From Hyphomicrobiales bacterium (lineage in GTDB: Bacteria > Pseudomonadota > Alphaproteobacteria > Rhizobiales > Rhizobiaceae), in contig UCOA01000001.1 in NCBI GenBank assembly GCA_900474095.1, forward strand, positions 1-64,000: a stretch of DNA of 64,000 bases, in the 5' to 3' direction. Positions within the stretch are counted from its first letter, which is position 1. Each line of letters starts with the position of its first letter. Both the position numbers and the translations under genes were made by a program. The notes under the pieces are model-generated. The model worked only from the letters and a program-made list of their open reading frames with translations. It made no database searches and was not told the origin of the DNA. Shown in pieces: positions 26,473 through 37,738 of this stretch.

Positions 26473-27063
26473 TCAAATCACTAATACCGTCGTTCCCACA
26501 GGGGTGCGCTGGTAAAGGTCGACAATGTCTTCATTTGTCAGACGAATACATCCGCTTGATACCGCCTGGCCTATCGTCCACGGCTGGTTTGTTCCGTGCA
26601 GCCGGAACATGGTGTCCTGCCCGCCGCGGTAGAGGTATAGCGCGGAGGCACCCAGCGGATTGTGCGGACCGCCGGCGACACCGGACGCATATTGCTGCAA
26701 ATGCGGCTTACGCCGTATCATACTGGCCGTGGGCGTCCACGACGGCCACTCAGCCTTGCGTCCGATGGTTGCCTTACCCTTCAAGGTGAGCCCCTCTTCT
26801 CCGACGCCAATACCATAGCGCATGGCCCAGCCGCCTTCCTCAACCGCATAGAGATAGCGCTGCGATGTATCGACAACGATGGTCCCGGCGGGTTCGTTTC
26901 CCTGATAGCGTACATGTCTGCGACGGTAACGACGATCCGGCGCGGCTGCGAATGCGTTCGAAATCGGCTCCCCAAGTCGCCGTATCGTGGAAGTACATCC
27001 CGTGGCCATCAAGGCGAGACTGCCGAGCACGAACCCTCGGCGGGCAATGTCGTCACTGTCCAT
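26473..27063 (-). CDS. L,D-transpeptidase (YkuD domain), lipoprotein
   Basis: A 196-residue protein with an N-terminal 'RRGFVLGSLALMATGC' segment: a twin-arginine-like pair and a lipobox Cys near residue 23. The YkuD catalytic motif is present as 'HGTNQPWTIGQAVSSGCIRL', with the active Cys in SSGCIRL. Such enzymes make 3-3 cross-links in peptidoglycan or attach proteins to it, in the periplasm. AGGTAG precedes the ATG. It lies upstream of, and in the same direction as, the small lipoprotein, but 186 bases separate them. Confidence 0.9.
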   Translation of the reverse strand: MDSDDIARRGFVLGSLALMATGCTSTIRRLGEPISNAFAAAPDRRYRRRHVRYQGNEPAGTIVVDTSQRYLYAVEEGGWAMRYGIGVGEEGLTLKGKATIGRKAEWPSWTPTASMIRRKPHLQQYASGVAGGPHNPLGASALYLYRGGQDTMFRLHGTNQPWTIGQAVSSGCIRLTNEDIVDLYQRTPVGTTVLVI

Positions 27064-27338
27064 TTCTACCTGCTCAGCTATTGGTCATCGCGATCGTCTT
27101 TAGCATTCCATCGCCGATGAACCAAGTGTTTCGCTTCGCAGGATGCTAGCACTGGTAGTCTTCGGGGAAAACGCTTCAAACGCCTGTGGCACGGGCACAT
27201 GGGGACGCGACTACCGGCCCGGGGGCTGCCGTGGTTCTTCAAAAGGTGGGAAAGCCTGCCCGCACTTTGCTGAAACTTCTTGCAGCGATCACCTGTGTCT
27301 GCTCGACTGGAGCAAAACAAGCAGGAAGGGCGGAAACA

Positions 27339-28094
27339 ATGAAACTTGGCTTCGAGGGGAAAGTGGCACTTGTAACCGGCGCAGGATCCGGCATAGGCGC
27401 GGCTGTTTCGAGACAGCTCGCAGAAGAAGGGGCCGAAGTCGTCGTTGCCGATCTCAACGCAGAGGCTGCGCAGACCGTCGCTGCCGAGATACGATCACTT
27501 GGAGGCAGAGCGCAACACCATGTCGTCGATGTTGCCGACGCCGACGCCGTCGAACGGCTGATCAAGTTTGTTGTGGATAAATGCGGCGGGCTGCATTTGG
27601 CAGTCAACAATGCGGGCACCGATGGCGTCCGAAAAGCGACGGCAGATTATCCGCTTGACGAATGGCACAGGTTGCTGAACGTCAATCTCAACGGCGTTTT
27701 TTATTGCATGAAGTATGAGATCGCCGCCATGGTGGAACGCGGCGGAGGCGCTATTGTCAACATGTCTTCCATCCTCGGTTCTGTTGGATTACCGACAGCG
27801 CCGGCGTACACCGCCGCCAAACATGGTGTCGTGGGTCTGACCAAAGTTGCCGCAATAGAATATGCCAGAATGGGTGTTCGTATCAATGCTGTGGGTCCTG
27901 GCTGGATCGAAACGCCACTTTTATCGGAGCATATGGACATATCGAACAGCCGTCGCATGCTCGCCCTTCAGCCGATGGGCAGACGCGGCACTCCTCAGGA
28001 AGTCGCCGCTTTAGTGTGCTTCCTGTTGTCCGAACAGGCTAGTTTCATCTCTGGAAGCTACCACCTTGTGGATGGCGCCTATACTGCGCATTAG
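27339..28094 (+). CDS. SDR family oxidoreductase
   Basis: A 251-residue classical SDR: TGAGSGIG near residue 12, NNAG near 88, Ser in 'VNMSSILGSVG' and catalytic YTAAKHG, with the 'GWIETPL' and final 'LVDGAYTAH' segments. The start at 27339 is chosen because GGAAGGG lies upstream; an upstream in-frame start at 27186 gives an unlikely extension. It stands alone, with the 275 bases before it showing no gene, and is followed by the IS200/IS605 element. Substrate unknown. Confidence 0.85.
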   Translation: MKLGFEGKVALVTGAGSGIGAAVSRQLAEEGAEVVVADLNAEAAQTVAAEIRSLGGRAQHHVVDVADADAVERLIKFVVDKCGGLHLAVNNAGTDGVRKATADYPLDEWHRLLNVNLNGVFYCMKYEIAAMVERGGGAIVNMSSILGSVGLPTAPAYTAAKHGVVGLTKVAAIEYARMGVRINAVGPGWIETPLLSEHMDISNSRRMLALQPMGRRGTPQEVAALVCFLLSEQASFISGSYHLVDGAYTAH

Positions 28095-28206
28095 TTCGGT
28101 TGTTTTCGTTGTTGCCGGCATCTCGGAAGGCACCTGAATTCACGACGACGCCGCTTCGCGATAAATCCTCGAGGGTCGCCTGCCGTTGTCGTTAAGTTAA
28201 CATCTT

Positions 28207-28226
28207 CCCCGGCCTGAAGGACGGGG
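28207..28226. repeat. Right-end subterminal hairpin of the IS element
   Basis: CCCCG-G-CCT-ga-AGG-A-CGGGG folds into an imperfect hairpin 16 bases past the tnpB stop. It matches the other end at 19 of 20 bases. Such hairpins are recognised by TnpA, and in TnpB systems this end also contains the 3' scaffold of the guide RNA. Confidence 0.8.
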
Positions 28227-28241
28227 ATTTTCAGGGGCGGC

Positions 28242-29435
28242 TTACGCCGCCCTTTCGAGTACTCGGCTCCCGCCGGATCGCTCCGACGCCGCCGACGGCC
28301 GTGTTCCGGCCAGTAGAATGTTCACCGCCGCATTGACGTCGGCGTGGTCTGCGTGTCCGCACGAGAGGCAGAGGAACTTCGCTTGGTTTTCGCGGTTTCC
28401 CTTGTCCCTCGACCCGCATTCGGAGCAGGTAACGGAGGTGTATCTCGGATCGACCTTCACGACGGTTCCGCCGAGGAAGTCCAGCTTGTAGGTGAGGAGC
28501 GTTTCGAACCTGAACCACGCCGCGGCGAGGATGGAGCGGTTCAGCCCCGCCTTCTGGGCGACGTCCCTGCCGGGGTCCTCGGCCGTCCCACGGGCGGAGG
28601 CCGACATGTTCCTGATCTTCAGGTCTTCGAGCACGGCGGTGCCGAAGCGCCGCGCGAAGCGCGTCGTCGTCACGTGCTGCCAGTGCAGCCGCTTGCGGGC
28701 GGCCCGGGCGGCGATCCGCGCGGCGTGGCGTTTCGCCTTGGCCTGGCGCTTCGAGCGTGATTTCCGTCTGGATGCGACCCTCTGCCATTGCTTGTGCAAC
28801 TCGTCGAGGTCAGACGTCGGCATCGAGGACATCTCGCCGGTCGAGAGCGCGACGTTGTTGACGATGCCGCGGTCGATGCCGACCGACGGATTGTCGTTGG
28901 CCGGCGTCTCGTGTTCGAACTCGTACGAAAAGATGATGTGCCAGCCGTTGGCCTCGCGGACGACGGTGATGTTGCCGACCTTGCCCCTGATCGGGCGGGT
29001 ATAACGGAACTTGACGTCGCCGATTTTCGGAAGCCGCACCCGCGCCCATTTGCCGTTCAGGACTTCGATCGGGCCGATGCGGCTGGACGGGATGCGGAAT
29101 GCGTCGTTGACGAACTTGCGGCGCGGTTTGGGATATCCGGCCCGTCCGGCGAAGAAGTTGCCGAACGCCTGGTTGAGGTCCCGCAACGCCTGCTGCTGCG
29201 CGTCGATCGGACACTCGGCGATCCACGGCACTTCCGCCCGGATCGCCGTCAACTCCCGCGCTTGGGACGGATAGGAGATGTTCCTGCCCTCGGCGCGCTT
29301 GAACTGCCGCCAGAACGAGGACCTTTGTTCCAGCGCGATGTTGTAGACGAGGCGTACGACGCCGCAGCAGCGGGCGAAGAAGTCCACCGTCTGCTGGTCT
29401 GCGTAGATTCTGTACTTGTGGGCCCGGTTCCGCAT
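28242..29435 (-). CDS. tnpB: TnpB, RNA-guided endonuclease of IS200/IS605
   Basis: A 397-residue TnpB. RuvC catalytic residues are all present: Asp188 in VGIDRG, Glu270 in VLEDLKIRNM and Asp366 in HADVNAA. A zinc ribbon uses Cys337, Cys340, Cys356 and Cys359. A basic helical stretch (~220-250) is typical. ATG 29435 is preferred; an in-frame TTG at 29459 would add eight residues and overlap tnpA. TnpB nucleases use an omega RNA from the 3' end of the gene plus flanking DNA to cut matching sites, which helps retain the element. It appears intact while tnpA is not. Confidence 0.92.
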   Translation of the reverse strand: MRNRAHKYRIYADQQTVDFFARCCGVVRLVYNIALEQRSSFWRQFKRAEGRNISYPSQARELTAIRAEVPWIAECPIDAQQQALRDLNQAFGNFFAGRAGYPKPRRKFVNDAFRIPSSRIGPIEVLNGKWARVRLPKIGDVKFRYTRPIRGKVGNITVVREANGWHIIFSYEFEHETPANDNPSVGIDRGIVNNVALSTGEMSSMPTSDLDELHKQWQRVASRRKSRSKRQAKAKRHAARIAARAARKRLHWQHVTTTRFARRFGTAVLEDLKIRNMSASARGTAEDPGRDVAQKAGLNRSILAAAWFRFETLLTYKLDFLGGTVVKVDPRYTSVTCSECGSRDKGNRENQAKFLCLSCGHADHADVNAAVNILLAGTRPSAASERSGGSRVLERAA

Positions 29436-29451
29436 GCTATGGTTGTAGCAG

Positions 29452-29858
29452 TTGGCCAATGGTGAATCAATTGGAGATTGCGTTTTCGGACTGCACGTTC
29501 ATTTGGTCTTCGTGACCAAATACAGGCGTGACGTGCTGTCGGAGCTGGCCATCGCCGACCTGTCGCGCATCTTCGCTAAAGTCTGCGCGGACTTCGCCGC
29601 CGAACTCGTCTCTTGTGACGGCGAGGACGATCACGTCCATCTGCTCGTGAACTACCCGCCGACGGTGCAGTTGACAACAGCCTCAAGGGCGTGTCGAGCC
29701 GCTTGCTGCGGGAAGCGAGACCCGAAGTGTCCGGCCGCTACCACAAGGGTGTCTTGTGGTCGCCGTCGTACTTCGCTGCGTCGTGTGGCGAAGCGCCGCT
29801 GGAGATCGTCAAGCAATATGTCGAAACACAGCGGTCGCGCGCTTCCTCCCCGCCCTGA
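29452..29858 (+). pseudogene. tnpA: Frameshifted IS200-type transposase
   Basis: The first half is a good Y1 transposase: 'LHVHLVFVTKYRRDVL' and the HUH motif in 'DDHVHLLVNYPP'. After ttg 29671-29673 the frame goes wrong. The rest of TnpA continues in another frame from 29676 ('NSLKGVSSRLLREARPE', 'GVLWSPSYFAASCGEAP', 'IVKQYVETQ', which holds the catalytic Tyr) to TGA 29856-29858. Two bases stand where four codons are usual, so a loss of about ten bases is likely. The start is probably TTG 29452. The protein would be inactive unless the shift is a sequencing error. Confidence 0.85.
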
Positions 29859-29867
29859 AGGACGGGG
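29848..29867. repeat. Left-end subterminal hairpin of the IS element
   Basis: CCCCG-C-CCT-ga-AGG-A-CGGGG, nearly identical to the hairpin at 28207-28226. It overlaps the end of the shifted tnpA frame, as expected for a compact element. Confidence 0.8.
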
Positions 29868-30008
29868 TTTCCGCGCGCGGTAACGATGAGATGTTCCTAA
29901 CATCTGGAAGTCGGGAGGCTCCGTGACGCACTTTTTTCGCATTGCGACCAGTCAGTGGTAGAAAAAACAATGCCTATTGCCAGTTTCGTCGGTTCTGTGA
30001 CCGACCGT

Positions 30009-30038
30009 CGCTGTAGCGCGCTGTTACAGCGAGTTTTT
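30009..30038 (+). terminator. Orphan terminator-like hairpin
   Basis: CGCTGTA and TACAGCG (30009-30015, 30025-30031) form a 7-bp stem followed by AGTTTTT. No plus-strand gene ends just upstream apart from the decayed tnpA. It might close a small RNA transcribed from about 29900-29960, or be a remnant. Confidence 0.45.
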
Positions 30039-30154
30039 ACTCGACGTCGTGGCAGTTTCCTTGGGCCAGGGGAGAAAAACAATGGTTTCGAGCCTGACAA
30101 CGACCGCCCCTCCGTCGAGAGAAATTCACATCCGGGATCCCGATTGAAGCGGTT

Positions 30155-31927
30155 CTACTGCGCTGCGAGGTCGTTTGCCGCTGGAAGGCCACCGCCCGCT
30201 CCCGCCTTTGCAAGCCCTTCGCGGAGATGCTCCACGTCGGATTGTTGAGTGTAGTGCAACGTTGCGAGGAAGGATTCGACGCCGAATTCAGGCAGAAGCG
30301 TTAGAACCTTCTTCATATGCGCTGCGGCAGCGATCTCATCCCCAAGCCAGCCGTAGCAAGCAGCGACGAATGTGTGCTGTACGGAATCCATGACGGACAG
30401 GTGCATGAATGCTTCGATCGCCTCGCCATACTGATGCGCAGCGAAGTGTGCTTTTCCAAGGTGGCTCCAAAATCTTTCAGGGTGATGGGGATTCAGCCGC
30501 ATTGCCTTGCGGATCCATTCGATTCCCTCTTCGGGCCTTCCCAGCCATGTCAACAGTTCCCCTTGCTGAACCACCACAAGGTCGTAGTTGGGATTGAGGG
30601 AAAGGGCACGCTCCTGATGATAGCGCGCTGTGGTCAGCGCGTTATTGTTCACATTCACCGCGGCTAGAATGCGATGCACGTCGGCATCGTTGTCGTCCAG
30701 CGCCAACGCCCGATCCAGCGCAGCAACAATCTCGCTCCAGACCGCATCCTTGTCTTCGCACCAGCCGTTGACCCAGGCCTGGCCGAGAATGCAGGCCCGC
30801 CAGGCGTGGGCGTGGGCATAATCCGGGTCGAGCGCGACGGCCCGGTCTATCAGGGACTGCGCCTGCTCATTGTCTGCAACAGTGCCTCTGTGATGCAGCA
30901 CCTTTGCGGCCAGCGCGCACTCGTAGGCGGCCATGTTCGCAGGCTTCGTCCGCGAAAGATGGTCGCGCTGTGCTGCCTCGACGCGCCCGGGCAAGGTTGC
31001 TGCTATCGCCGCTGTGATTTCATCCTGGATCGCAAATATGTCGTCCAACCTGCGGTCGTATTTGTCTGCCCAAATGTGGTTATCAGTGGCTGCGTCGATG
31101 AGCTGGACCGTTACGCGCACCCTATCGCCGATCTTGCGGACGCTACCCTCCACCAGGTATTGAGCACCGAGTTTTTCGGCGACTTCGCGTACGTTTACGG
31201 CCCGGTTCTTGTAGACGAAACTTGAGTTGCGCGAGATGACGAACAACTCGTGGCGGCGAGACAATTCGGTGAGAATGTCCTCGGTCAGACCATCCGCGAA
31301 AAATTCCTGATCAGGATCGCCGCTCATGTTGTTGAAGGGCAGAACCACGATCGATGGTTTGGACACTGATCGCTTCGCATCGAAATCAGCAGGCTGATTG
31401 GGCGAAGCGGAGCGCTCAAGCCCGATACGAAACAGACGAACGGGGCGGCTTATGTTCTTGAGCGTCTTCTCGCCCAGATCCTCGATGGCGACTTGAAGAT
31501 GATCGGCGATTTGCGTTGCGACAGCGGCGGTGACACAGATACCACCGACGTCGGCCAGCTGCTCAATACGAGAAGCGATATTCACACCATCGCCGAAAAT
31601 GTCCCCGTCTTCGAAAATGATGTCGCCAAGATTGATGCCGATCCTGAATTCGATCCGCCGATCCTGGGGCACGTCCGAATTTCGCCGCTGCATGCGCTGC
31701 TGGATCTCCACGGCACACCTGACTGCATCAGTCACACTGTGGAACTCCACGAGCATGCCGTCGCCCGTCGTCTTGATGATCCGGCCCTTGTTCTTTGTGA
31801 TGGCGGGATCGATCAATTCTATCCGGTGCGTCTTGAGGCGGGCGAGCGTGCCTGCTTCGTCGGCCTCCATCAGCCGGCTATAACCTGCCATATCGGCAGC
31901 CAGGACTGCAGCTAATCTCTGTTCCAT
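30155..31927 (-). CDS. Class III adenylate/guanylate cyclase with TolB-like and TPR domains
   Basis: A 590-residue signalling protein. Residues ~1-170 are the class III cyclase domain ('LAAVLAADMAGYSRLMEADE', 'IKTTGDGMLVEFHSVTDAV', 'RIGINLGDIIFEDGDIFGDGVNIASRIE'). Residues ~190-310 resemble the TolB N-terminal domain ('IVVLPFNNMSGDPDQEFFADGLTEDI'). The rest holds TPR units to the C-terminus. No membrane segment is evident. This design is expanded in rhizobia, and the cAMP role of individual copies is mostly unknown. A paralogue lies at 41171-42913 on the same strand. Confidence 0.9.
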   Translation of the reverse strand: MEQRLAAVLAADMAGYSRLMEADEAGTLARLKTHRIELIDPAITKNKGRIIKTTGDGMLVEFHSVTDAVRCAVEIQQRMQRRNSDVPQDRRIEFRIGINLGDIIFEDGDIFGDGVNIASRIEQLADVGGICVTAAVATQIADHLQVAIEDLGEKTLKNISRPVRLFRIGLERSASPNQPADFDAKRSVSKPSIVVLPFNNMSGDPDQEFFADGLTEDILTELSRRHELFVISRNSSFVYKNRAVNVREVAEKLGAQYLVEGSVRKIGDRVRVTVQLIDAATDNHIWADKYDRRLDDIFAIQDEITAAIAATLPGRVEAAQRDHLSRTKPANMAAYECALAAKVLHHRGTVADNEQAQSLIDRAVALDPDYAHAHAWRACILGQAWVNGWCEDKDAVWSEIVAALDRALALDDNDADVHRILAAVNVNNNALTTARYHQERALSLNPNYDLVVVQQGELLTWLGRPEEGIEWIRKAMRLNPHHPERFWSHLGKAHFAAHQYGEAIEAFMHLSVMDSVQHTFVAACYGWLGDEIAAAAHMKKVLTLLPEFGVESFLATLHYTQQSDVEHLREGLAKAGAGGGLPAANDLAAQ

Positions 31928-32193
31928 CGATCTGCCAACATAACGATAAAAGGATGCGCCTTTTCCGGGACCAAAAGCGGGCCCGAGACGATTTTACCGC
32001 ACCCCGACAAAATCGCCTATCTAATGTTGAGGCAGAGTGCGACGCCAGCGTCGGCCCGGAAGCAGTTGGTCACGTCTTCCTGTGACAGGGGTTGCGTTAC
32101 AAGCAATCAGAACGAGCTTCGAGCGCAGTGCAGTCCGTGTGCGAAGGTAGGATTTATGATCAACCCATGCTGCGCGAATGGATTGATGAAGAA

Positions 32194-32227
32194 CTCGGGC
32201 GCAGCGGTAAGCCCAGCTGCGCCCGAG
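32194..32227 (-). terminator. katG terminator hairpin
   Basis: A perfect 12-bp inverted repeat CTCGGGCGCAGC / GCTGCGCCCGAG with a 10-base loop, 15 bases past the katG stop on the minus strand and followed by TTCTTC. The rest of 31928-32242 holds no recognisable gene. Confidence 0.75.
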
Positions 32228-32242
32228 CGATTTAAGTCCGGA

Positions 32243-34630
<2,388 letters not shown>

Positions 34631-34674
34631 TTAATTTAAGTTGGATTTTCTGATTGCGGCGATAAGGTGCAATT

Positions 34675-35607
34675 ATGACAAATTTGACTCTCAAGCAGCT
34701 TCGCTATTTCGAGGCGTTGGCACGGCAGGGCCATTTCGGACGCGCGGCTGATGTCTGTTCGATTTCCCAGCCCGCTTTGTCGATGCAGATCAAGGAACTG
34801 GAAGAATCGCTTGGTACCGAGCTCTTCGAAAGAGGCGCGCGACAGGTTCGGCTGACCAATTTCGGCGAAGCGTTCGCACTGCGTGTGCGCGACATTCTGC
34901 GCTCTGTCGATGAACTGGGAGACCTGGCACGCGCCTCGCAGGACCGTCTGGTCGGGAGGCTGCGGATCGGCATCATCCCGACGGTCGCGCCTTACCTGCT
35001 GCCTGCGATCATCGGTAACCTTGCCCGCATGCACGAAGGGCTCGAAATCCACGTGCGCGAGACGCTGACGTCGAAGCTGGTTCAGGAGCTGGCAGAAGGT
35101 CGGCTTGATACGGCAATCGTTGCGTTACCGGTATCGGAGCCTTCGTTGAACGAGGTGGCGTTGTTCTCGGAGAATTTCGTACTGGTCCGCCCGGGCGAGG
35201 ATGAGGGCAAGCCGGTGCCCAATCGCGAAGCGCTCCGTGAAATGAGGCTGCTTCTACTGGAAGAGGGGCACTGTTTTCGCGATCAGGCTTTATCGTTCTG
35301 CAATATGCATTCAGCGCTACCGCGAGAGTTGCTGGATGGTAGCTCTCTGTCCACCCTGGTCCAGATGGTCAGCGCTGGAATTGGTGTCACTTTGATCCCG
35401 GAAATGGCCGTCGGAGTAGAGACGCGCTCGGCGTCAGTGTCTGTCTCTCGCTTCCAGAGTGCCGAGCCCTCACGAACAATTGGGATGATCTGGCGTAAGA
35501 CAAACCCCTTGGCCAAACAGTTCCTGCAGATTTCTGAAGTCGTTCGCCAGTCGGCCGATGCCATGCGCGAGAAATTCAGCACCTTGGACGGGAGAGCCCG
35601 GACCTAA
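34675..35607 (+). CDS. oxyR: Hydrogen peroxide-inducible regulator OxyR (LysR family)
   Basis: A 310-residue LysR regulator: N-terminal HTH ('LTLKQLRYFEALARQGHFGRAADV'), then a substrate-binding-like domain. Two cysteines at 200 and 209 in GHCFRDQALSFC match the C-x8-C pair of OxyR that forms the peroxide-sensing disulphide. With divergent katG 233 bases away, it almost certainly controls katG. A precise binding site is not evident by eye in the shared intergenic region. Confidence 0.93.
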   Translation: MTNLTLKQLRYFEALARQGHFGRAADVCSISQPALSMQIKELEESLGTELFERGARQVRLTNFGEAFALRVRDILRSVDELGDLARASQDRLVGRLRIGIIPTVAPYLLPAIIGNLARMHEGLEIHVRETLTSKLVQELAEGRLDTAIVALPVSEPSLNEVALFSENFVLVRPGEDEGKPVPNREALREMRLLLLEEGHCFRDQALSFCNMHSALPRELLDGSSLSTLVQMVSAGIGVTLIPEMAVGVETRSASVSVSRFQSAEPSRTIGMIWRKTNPLAKQFLQISEVVRQSADAMREKFSTLDGRART

Positions 35608-36078
35608 CGGGAGGCGATCTCGGTCTCCTCGAGCCAGCGAATTGTCGCTTCGAAGCCGGGCTTTCGCAATCCCAATTTCCTTCCAGCCAACCTTGGCGGC
35701 GTTCTGCGGCGGTCTCGCACGTCGCGGGACGAAGCCAAGCCCGTAACTGCGGAGATTTTGATGATCGTGGCTCGAAAGCGCGCAGGCGAGACATGGCATT
35801 CACAACTCGAATTAGCTTGCTCGGCCGGTGTCAGGGCACGACCACTTTGAATTCAAACAATTGCGCTACGTCCAACATTCGGCCCGCCTCACGAACCTTT
35901 CAAATTGATGCTGTTCGCCTGCGGTGGCATTGCGTGGCCGAAAAGACGGTCAGCCAGAAGCTTTCAAGACCGCTTTCGGCAGGCTGGCAGCGCGAACAGG
36001 AAATCAGCATTTAACCCACTGTGATGGGTTGAATATTTCAAAATTATACGTTAATTGATCCATTGAAAGGGTCAGTTA
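35608..36078. other. Gene-poor stretch; possible minus-strand remnant
   Basis: 471 bases between oxyR and hipA. A minus-strand frame ending at TAG 35604-35606 encodes about 25 protein-like residues ('GLRKPGFEATIRWLEE'), which may be the end of a decayed gene whose start is lost. Otherwise only the hipA operator candidates near the right end are seen. Confidence 0.35.
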
Positions 36079-36079
36079 A
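36013..36079. promoter_or_regulatory. Candidate hip operators (two inverted repeats)
   Basis: AACCCA-ctgtga-TGGGTT (36013-36030) is a perfect dyad. A second, TTAATTGATCC (36051-36061) facing GGGTCAGTTAA (36069-36079), matches at 9 of 11 positions and reaches the hipA start. HipB-type antitoxins bind such repeats and repress their operon. The local AT-richness fits a promoter. Confidence 0.5.
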
Positions 36080-37401
36080 TGCGATTTACGCTCCAAGCTC
36101 ATTTTGATCGCACTTGGCATCACGCCGCTACGCTGGAAATCAACGATGACGCAGCCGGCTATCAGGGCGCATCGATAGTCGATTACGATCTCGACTACTT
36201 CGTGGCAGTGGCATCGGCGGAATTCGCGGCGGGGAAGACCGTTCGCGACCACCGCGCTTTGTCCGTCCGTTATCCGGTTGACCTCGAAAATCGATATAGT
36301 CGCAGCTGGCCGCCGTTCCTTTTGGACCTGATGCCACAAGGACATGCGAGGCGAAAGCTTGCCGAACACCTGCGGCTTGCGGAAGCCTCACGCGCATCTG
36401 ATCTTCCTTTGCTTCTCCGATCGGCGACGGGCGGAATAGGCAATATCCGCATCAAGGAAGCCGCCGAAGCCGAAATAGAACGCCTGCGCGGGGTACAGCG
36501 CCAGGGCGTGACAGAAACGGAAATCCTTGAACGGACGGATCGTTTCATGGAAGTTGCCGATCGCTTCGGAATGCTCGCCTCCGGCTCCAGCGGCTTGCAA
36601 GGCGAATGGCCGAAGGTCTCGATGACCCAAGCGATTGACGGGCTCTACTATCCCGACAGCTTCGTATCCGATGATGAGGCCGTGCGCCATGTCATCGTCA
36701 AGCTGGTACGCAGCAATGAACCTGTGGACCGGCTAATTCTCAAAGGCGAAGCCCTCTATTCGCGGATCGCTCAAGAGATCGGTCTGAACGTCAGCGAACC
36801 GTCGACCTATGCCGAAGGCGTTCTGATTATTCCCCGTTTCGACCGGAAGAAAAAAGAAGGCGGCGGAACCGTCCGGCTGGGCCAGGAAAGCCTCGTGTCA
36901 GCGATCGGCGTTGCCGATTTCGGGCATGTCGGCACGCACGAGGCCTATATCGACGTTCTGCGCCAATACTCGGCTGATTCCTTCGCGGACATTGTCGAAT
37001 ACCTGAAGCGCGACATAGCCGACCTGGCTCTCGGCAATCCTGACAATCACGGACGGAATTCGGCTCTCAGCAAACATGAGGACGGCACGATCCGTCTATC
37101 TCCGCTATTCGATTTCGCGCCTATGCGGCTCGCCAAAGAGGGAATCGTTCGCTCCACCCGATGGGCTTTGATGCGCGACGGCGGCCGCGATCATCTTCCC
37201 GACTGGAAGCACATTTGCGTCGAACTGGTGCCTGATCCAGATGAGCAGAAAGTTCTCGCGGCGGCACTTTACACATTCGCTGAGCATTTGAGCCAAGTAC
37301 CGGATTTTGCGAAAGACATGGGGGCGTCCTCGGAAGTTCTGGAGCGCGCGATGGGACGCTGCATTGAAATCACAGACAGTGTTCTGACGGCGTGTGCATG
37401 A
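36079..37401 (+). CDS. hipA: HipA family serine/threonine kinase toxin
   Basis: A 440-residue HipA-like protein. A Gly-rich loop 'ASGSSGLQGEWPKV' (168-181), the ATP-site Lys in IVKL (208), the catalytic GNPDNHGRN (319-327) and the metal-binding FDF (344-346) are all present. HipA kinases phosphorylate targets such as glutamyl-tRNA synthetase and stop growth. It comes before its HTH partner, the reverse of E. coli hipBA, and the two are 19 bases apart. The length and motifs suggest an active kinase. Confidence 0.85.
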   Translation: MRFTLQAHFDRTWHHAATLEINDDAAGYQGASIVDYDLDYFVAVASAEFAAGKTVRDHRALSVRYPVDLENRYSRSWPPFLLDLMPQGHARRKLAEHLRLAEASRASDLPLLLRSATGGIGNIRIKEAAEAEIERLRGVQRQGVTETEILERTDRFMEVADRFGMLASGSSGLQGEWPKVSMTQAIDGLYYPDSFVSDDEAVRHVIVKLVRSNEPVDRLILKGEALYSRIAQEIGLNVSEPSTYAEGVLIIPRFDRKKKEGGGTVRLGQESLVSAIGVADFGHVGTHEAYIDVLRQYSADSFADIVEYLKRDIADLALGNPDNHGRNSALSKHEDGTIRLSPLFDFAPMRLAKEGIVRSTRWALMRDGGRDHLPDWKHICVELVPDPDEQKVLAAALYTFAEHLSQVPDFAKDMGASSEVLERAMGRCIEITDSVLTACA

Positions 37402-37420
37402 CGCGGGATGGGAGCTGACA

Positions 37421-37717
37421 ATGGCCCGCTGGAAAAAGCCCACGAAGGAGCAAATCCTGGAGAACCGCCGAACACTGGCAGTGCGTGCGCGAAACGGCGA
37501 CTTGCGTTTACCTCAAGCCGTGGCGGATATCCGAAAAGGCTTCGGCATGAGCCAGGAGGAATTTGCAAGCTCGTTGAGACTCACCAGGCGCCAGGTTGCC
37601 GAGATTGAAGCTGGCGTCGCAAATCCCACGCTTGAGACGTTGGTCAAGATTGGTCGGCTGTTCGGGTTCTCGGTTGGCTTCATCCCCAAGACTTCGCTGG
37701 ACGACAGAGAGCGTTGA
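37421..37717 (+). CDS. HipB-like XRE antitoxin/regulator
   Basis: A 98-residue protein with a helix-turn-helix in its middle ('AVADIRKGFGMSQEEFASSL', 'RLTRRQVAEIEAGVANPTLETL') and a short C-terminal segment ('FGFSVGFIPK') like HipB. ATG 37421 is chosen because GGGAG precedes it. It lies 19 bases after hipA, so the two are cotranscribed. It should neutralise HipA and repress the operon through the upstream repeats. The N-terminal extension of about 30 residues is longer than in E. coli HipB. Confidence 0.82.
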   Translation: MARWKKPTKEQILENRRTLAVRARNGDLRLPQAVADIRKGFGMSQEEFASSLRLTRRQVAEIEAGVANPTLETLVKIGRLFGFSVGFIPKTSLDDRER

Positions 37718-37738
37718 GGCCGATTTTCACTCGACAGC

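Larger units (their letters stand above)
28201..29880. mobile_element. IS200/IS605 family element with divergent tnpA and tnpB
   Basis: An element of about 1.7 kb. A complete tnpB runs on the minus strand and a frameshifted tnpA on the plus strand, starting back to back. Subterminal imperfect palindromes of the same sequence lie near both ends (28207-28226 and 29848-29867), as this family has instead of terminal inverted repeats. Read on the minus strand, TTAC abuts the tnpA-side end (29880-29883), a typical IS605-family target. The exact boundaries are estimates. With tnpA broken, movement would need a helper transposase. Confidence 0.8.
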
